The translations under genes were made by a program, and so were the position numbers. From positions 11,222,001 through 11,286,000 of the forward strand of contig NC_061461.1 of assembly GCF_022581195.2 (NCBI RefSeq): a stretch of DNA of 64,000 bases, in the 5' to 3' direction. This DNA comes from Helicoverpa zea (taxonomy: Eukaryota > Arthropoda > Insecta > Lepidoptera > Noctuidae). The notes beneath the pieces were generated by a model. It was given only the letters and a program-made list of their open reading frames with translations. It did no database searches and had not been told where the DNA came from. Positions within the stretch are counted from its first letter, which is position 1; every line of letters begins with the position of its first letter. This document shows, in pieces, positions 60,905 to 64,000 of this stretch.

Positions 60905-61050
60905 CTAACTACCGCGTCCCATAGTAATTGCTTCGCAAACCAGGATACGTAGCCTGCCGCTTTCTTCGATAAATGGACTATCTAACATTGCAAGAATTTT
61001 CCAAATTGGGTCAGTGGGTCCTGAGATTACAAGCAAGCAAACAAACTCTT
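60905..61050 (+). mobile_element. Interspersed repeat fragment with CAAACAAAC tail
   Basis: ACTACCGCGTCCCATAGTAA, ACGTAGCCTGCCGCTTTC, TTGGGTCAGTGGGTCCTGAG and GCAAGCAAACAAAC follow the order of the repeat at 35489-35680. The copy is moderately decayed. Confidence 0.45.
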
Positions 61051-61074
61051 CAGCTTGTCGCTTGACGAAAACAC

Positions 61075-61290
61075 GATGTAGTACTCAACTGCATCCGATT
61101 AGACTGGAAGCCAACCACATCATAGTTGATGGCAGATGATGTCACATTTCTGCCGGGGCTGTGGATTGTTCGAAAGAACGGCTCACGGCCCTCTCTGTAC
61201 AAAGGACTTAAGAAGGAACATGTTGGGTTATAGCCAGTAAGAGTCTGACACTCCCTCATGCTGCACCTACAGCGGGAGGAGTCATTTGAT
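61075..61290 (+). mobile_element. LINE family A tail joined to another repeat piece
   Basis: AGTACTCAACTGCATCCGAT and TAGACTGGAAGCCAACCAC are family A words. They run directly into GGCAGATGATGTCACATTTC, GGACTTAAGAAGGAACATGT and CAGTAAGAGTCTGACACTCC, which look like a second, structured repeat read through in the same orientation. Confidence 0.4.
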
Positions 61291-61490
61291 GATTTCCCAT
61301 AAAAGAAAGATGTTGACTCATTACTATAAACAGCTTACCTAATGGATTATATACAACTAGAAAGTGTGAGAAGCTAAACCATAGAATTAATAATACTGGC
61401 GATTATGAAAGTCCGTTCGATAGACATCATAAAGTTAAATGTACAAGCACTTTCCTTGCTCGGGTATAATGTTACATAAATACGAAATTT

Positions 61491-61570
61491 CGCGATAACC
61501 CTGTCGCTGGCACGTGTGATACGAATCGGTGGTATCGGCCGATCAGCTGACACCCCGATAGTATCAGGGT
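61491..61570 (-). repeat. Interspersed repeat, family B copy 2
   Basis: GCGATAACCCTGTCGCTGGC then ATACGAATCGGTGGTATCGG and CCGATCAGCTGACACC. Matches 60769-60860 in order and orientation. Confidence 0.5.
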
Positions 61571-61599
61571 TAGGTATTGCCGATTGATTTACTTTAAGC

Positions 61600-62799
61600 A
61601 CGATTTAAATATAATTTATTGGTTGGTTATAGATGGTATATTATTCTCCCTAAGTAAGTGATTTAATTGGATGTGTCACAAAGCACAGATTTCATTATGT
61701 TTAGGACATTTTATCATGGTCATGAATCACTGAATATCGAAATTTTAGATACTTACTTCAGTTTAGAATTTTTATGTTTTGTTTTAAGCAAAAACTTTCT
61801 CAAAAAATATACAAACTTACATACGTATTTGTCAGGAACGCGTAGAAACAAATCCAAATATGATTTTCATTTTTCAGTTGCTTAAAGCGATCTTTAATGA
61901 TTCTACATTTTAATAATTTATTTAAAACACATACTCAATTTCACAATAAACCGATCCTTCCATTCGTTTTTTATTCCGTTTCACTCAGCATCAATAACGC
62001 TCAATCGTACCAGTCCATTGCATTGCGATCGACATTGTCGTACATAAAACGTTCGGTTTTACGCTGCGGGGAGTCGCGTGACAGTTGATACCTATCTCTC
62101 GTTAGCTCTTGATTATTGACACTATAAAGACGAAATGGCAGGGCTGTCAAGTGTGTGGTATTGTAGTTTGACATTTAAATATTGAGGTCAATATAAACTT
62201 GCATAGGACTTAAATAAAAGCAAATATGTATGCCTGATTTTATTTACACCCGGTAATTACCTATCAACATTTTTAATTTAGAAAACAATAAAATAATGAA
62301 ATTTATTTCAAAATTAGACAATTATTTTATGGAAACTCAGTAACAATAAAAAATATTTTTACTGTAATTCCGAATTTCAAAAATATTTAAAATGTACAAA
62401 TAAATAATGTTTATATTATTTGAGTAAGGCGAGCTGGTTCTACCTTTGACATCGTCGCGTTACATGAAATAGGGGTGAAGCGCATACTCTTCTTAAATAA
62501 AAAGAGTATAATGTAAGTACTATTCAAACTAATTACTTCTTATTTGTAACAATATTCACTCTTATTCCCAAGATTATTGAAACATGTATATATGCTATGA
62601 AGCTTCAAAAAAATCCTCCCTATTTAAATAATTAAAGTGACAACCCTAAACCATAACGTTGCAACAATAACAGTTCGTGCGAATCGTACGAATTTGTCGT
62701 CACGATCGTCTGATGCAGATCTTCTGGGAACTTGTAAAGCGTCAGGACTGACAACCACGCTGGACTTCCTTGAATACTGTCACTTTTACTAGTTTTGGT
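61600..62799. other. No gene recognised
   Basis: AT-rich sequence. Frames at 61667-61885 and 61897-62088 show no motif. Confidence 0.4.
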
Positions 62800-63060
62800 T
62801 TAAATTCAACTTTTATGGGTAAAAGCTGCTTCTTAAATGGTGGGCTAAAATAACTCTGTATGTCTGTTTTTCTGTAGCGCTAAATTTTTTAAAGCGTTTT
62901 ACTGCCTACTGAACTGATTTAAGTACAATTTTGGTACACAGACAGGCTGACTCTAGATCCTGAGAAGGAGCGTAGGTTGCTTTCTATCCGATGCGGGTGG
63001 GACAGCGGGAATCAGATACAGCGATTAGGATATATGGCATCTCGACCTGTAGTTTTTTAG
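62800..63060 (+). mobile_element. Interspersed repeat fragment, CTAG group relative
   Basis: CTCTGTATGTCTGTTTTTCT, TGAACTGATTTAAGTACAAT, TTTGGTACACAGACAGGCTG and CCTGAGAAGGAGCGTAGGTT are phrases of the widespread moth repeat whose ends are seen elsewhere in the window. It goes on to GATGCGGGTGGGACAGCGGG, but no CTAG end is visible here. Confidence 0.45.
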
Positions 63061-64000
63061 TTTGTCGGTAACAAACAGACGTAGGAGAGGTCTATATAAC
63101 TAGGTTTTGTAACTAAGGTTTTTAAAAATTTTACATTCCTTCCTATAAATCTATAGAAGTTACTGCCTAATATTTTGAAAATATTACTAAGAGATACGTA
63201 ATTCCCCCCAACCTATCCCGTTTTCATTCGCTAATACTTAACAAACTTTCGAGTCCAGTTAAAATACCGTCGGTCCAGAGTATCGGTTACGCACACAAGA
63301 TAGTCACGATCGGGAACTGACTCGACTTACGGTTATAGTTTCAGTTAAATTATTATAAGCTGTAAACCGACAAGTTCCGAATACACTTTCACCGGTCTTT
63401 CTCTAGAAATGGCCTGTAAATTGGCATTCTTTGTGATTTACTTAGTGTAGGTTTTTTGTTGTTTACATTGGCAAAAGTAAACAAATCTTTTACGTTTGAC
63501 CGACTTCCCAAAAAGGTGGAGGTACTTAATTCCAATATTTGTTTTTTTTATTATTATTAATTAACTATCTCAGTTGCTCATTTAAATAAATGTTTACGAA
63601 AACTAGAGATTTTTTTTTCTGTTACTTTTTAAATTCATGTCTATAGTACAATCGCAAAGAATAATGTTTTACCAACCATACATTAACACCATTGAGTAGT
63701 GACGACCAATTGTCAAAGAGGCTCCAAGGCCCATGTTTTTGGAAAGTTTTCTCAAAACACACTCTAACCTCACGCCCACCGCCTAAAAATACAAAATTGA
63801 TAATATTATTAGAAGCTCCTCAAGAACCAATATTTGTTGTCCTTAAAACCTCGCCTCCTTACCGGAAACCATATGCTTTTAAAAACAAACCAATTTTAAA
63901 TACGAGCACTACTTTTTCTTTGCACTTTCTAATATTTAAAACCAATATTTTGTTTTATTTTTCCATAATTGGAACAATAGTGCTTGAAAATGCCGCTTTT
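63061..64000. other. No gene recognised
   Basis: AT-rich to the window end. A slightly GC-richer piece with ATCCCGTTTTCATTCGC (63215-63240) is unassigned. Confidence 0.4.

Noticed and set aside
1..64000. CRISPR array, operon, ribosome binding sites or rRNA genes
   Set aside because: The sequence is eukaryotic in character; no regularly spaced direct repeats of CRISPR size and no rRNA-like conserved words were seen.

Overview
The window looks like AT-rich nuclear DNA of a moth, most likely noctuid-like. The lineage is inferred from repeats: non-LTR retrotransposon tails of the lepidopteran type (a 3' end with GCCCAGCAGTGGGAC, and another ending in GGCTCGGAGGATGA), tRNA-derived SINEs, and many short fragments ending in CTAG before a host T. 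I see no complete, intact protein-coding gene. The sequence reads as intergenic DNA or, more interestingly, as the interior of a very long intron.

Layout. 1-12 kb is mostly unique AT-rich sequence with one 136-bp inverted-repeat MITE (1345-1480) and one coding-like reading frame (3644-3952). 12-18 kb has a GC-rich patch near 12.0-12.15 kb and a cluster of exact TATCGATA motifs near 15.65-15.90 kb. 18-20 kb holds two LINE tails, a possible recursive splice site (18855) and a 964-bp DNA transposon copy with an ORF tail. 24-26 kb has a decayed ORF on the minus strand (24143-24547) and a second coding-like ORF (25673-25963). 29-39 kb is repeat fragments and microsatellites. 39.2-41.9 kb is a nested structure: a 2.6-kb element with long complex inverted ends, carrying an RTE-type LINE fragment and a second LINE tail. 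44-53.4 kb carries two 227-bp deletion derivatives of the 18.9-kb transposon, a full-looking SINE and a tRNA-like relic. 55.7 kb has a LINE ORF1-like fragment; 57.7-58.1 kb has a three-unit tandem array of about 168 bp; 59.76 kb has a short candidate first coding exon with a strong splice donor.

How it fits together. Three plus-strand sites combine a pyrimidine-rich tract, CAG and an immediate GT donor, at 18855, 37432 and 56598. They are spaced 18.6 and 19.2 kb apart; two have a good branch-point match 22-30 bases upstream. This is what ratchet points of recursive splicing look like, and would place the window inside a plus-strand intron longer than 64 kb. That is inference and needs RNA data. 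The transposon family at 18.9, 44.4 and 53.1 kb shows directly how a MITE arose: both inverted ends of the short form come from the same (left) end of the long form.
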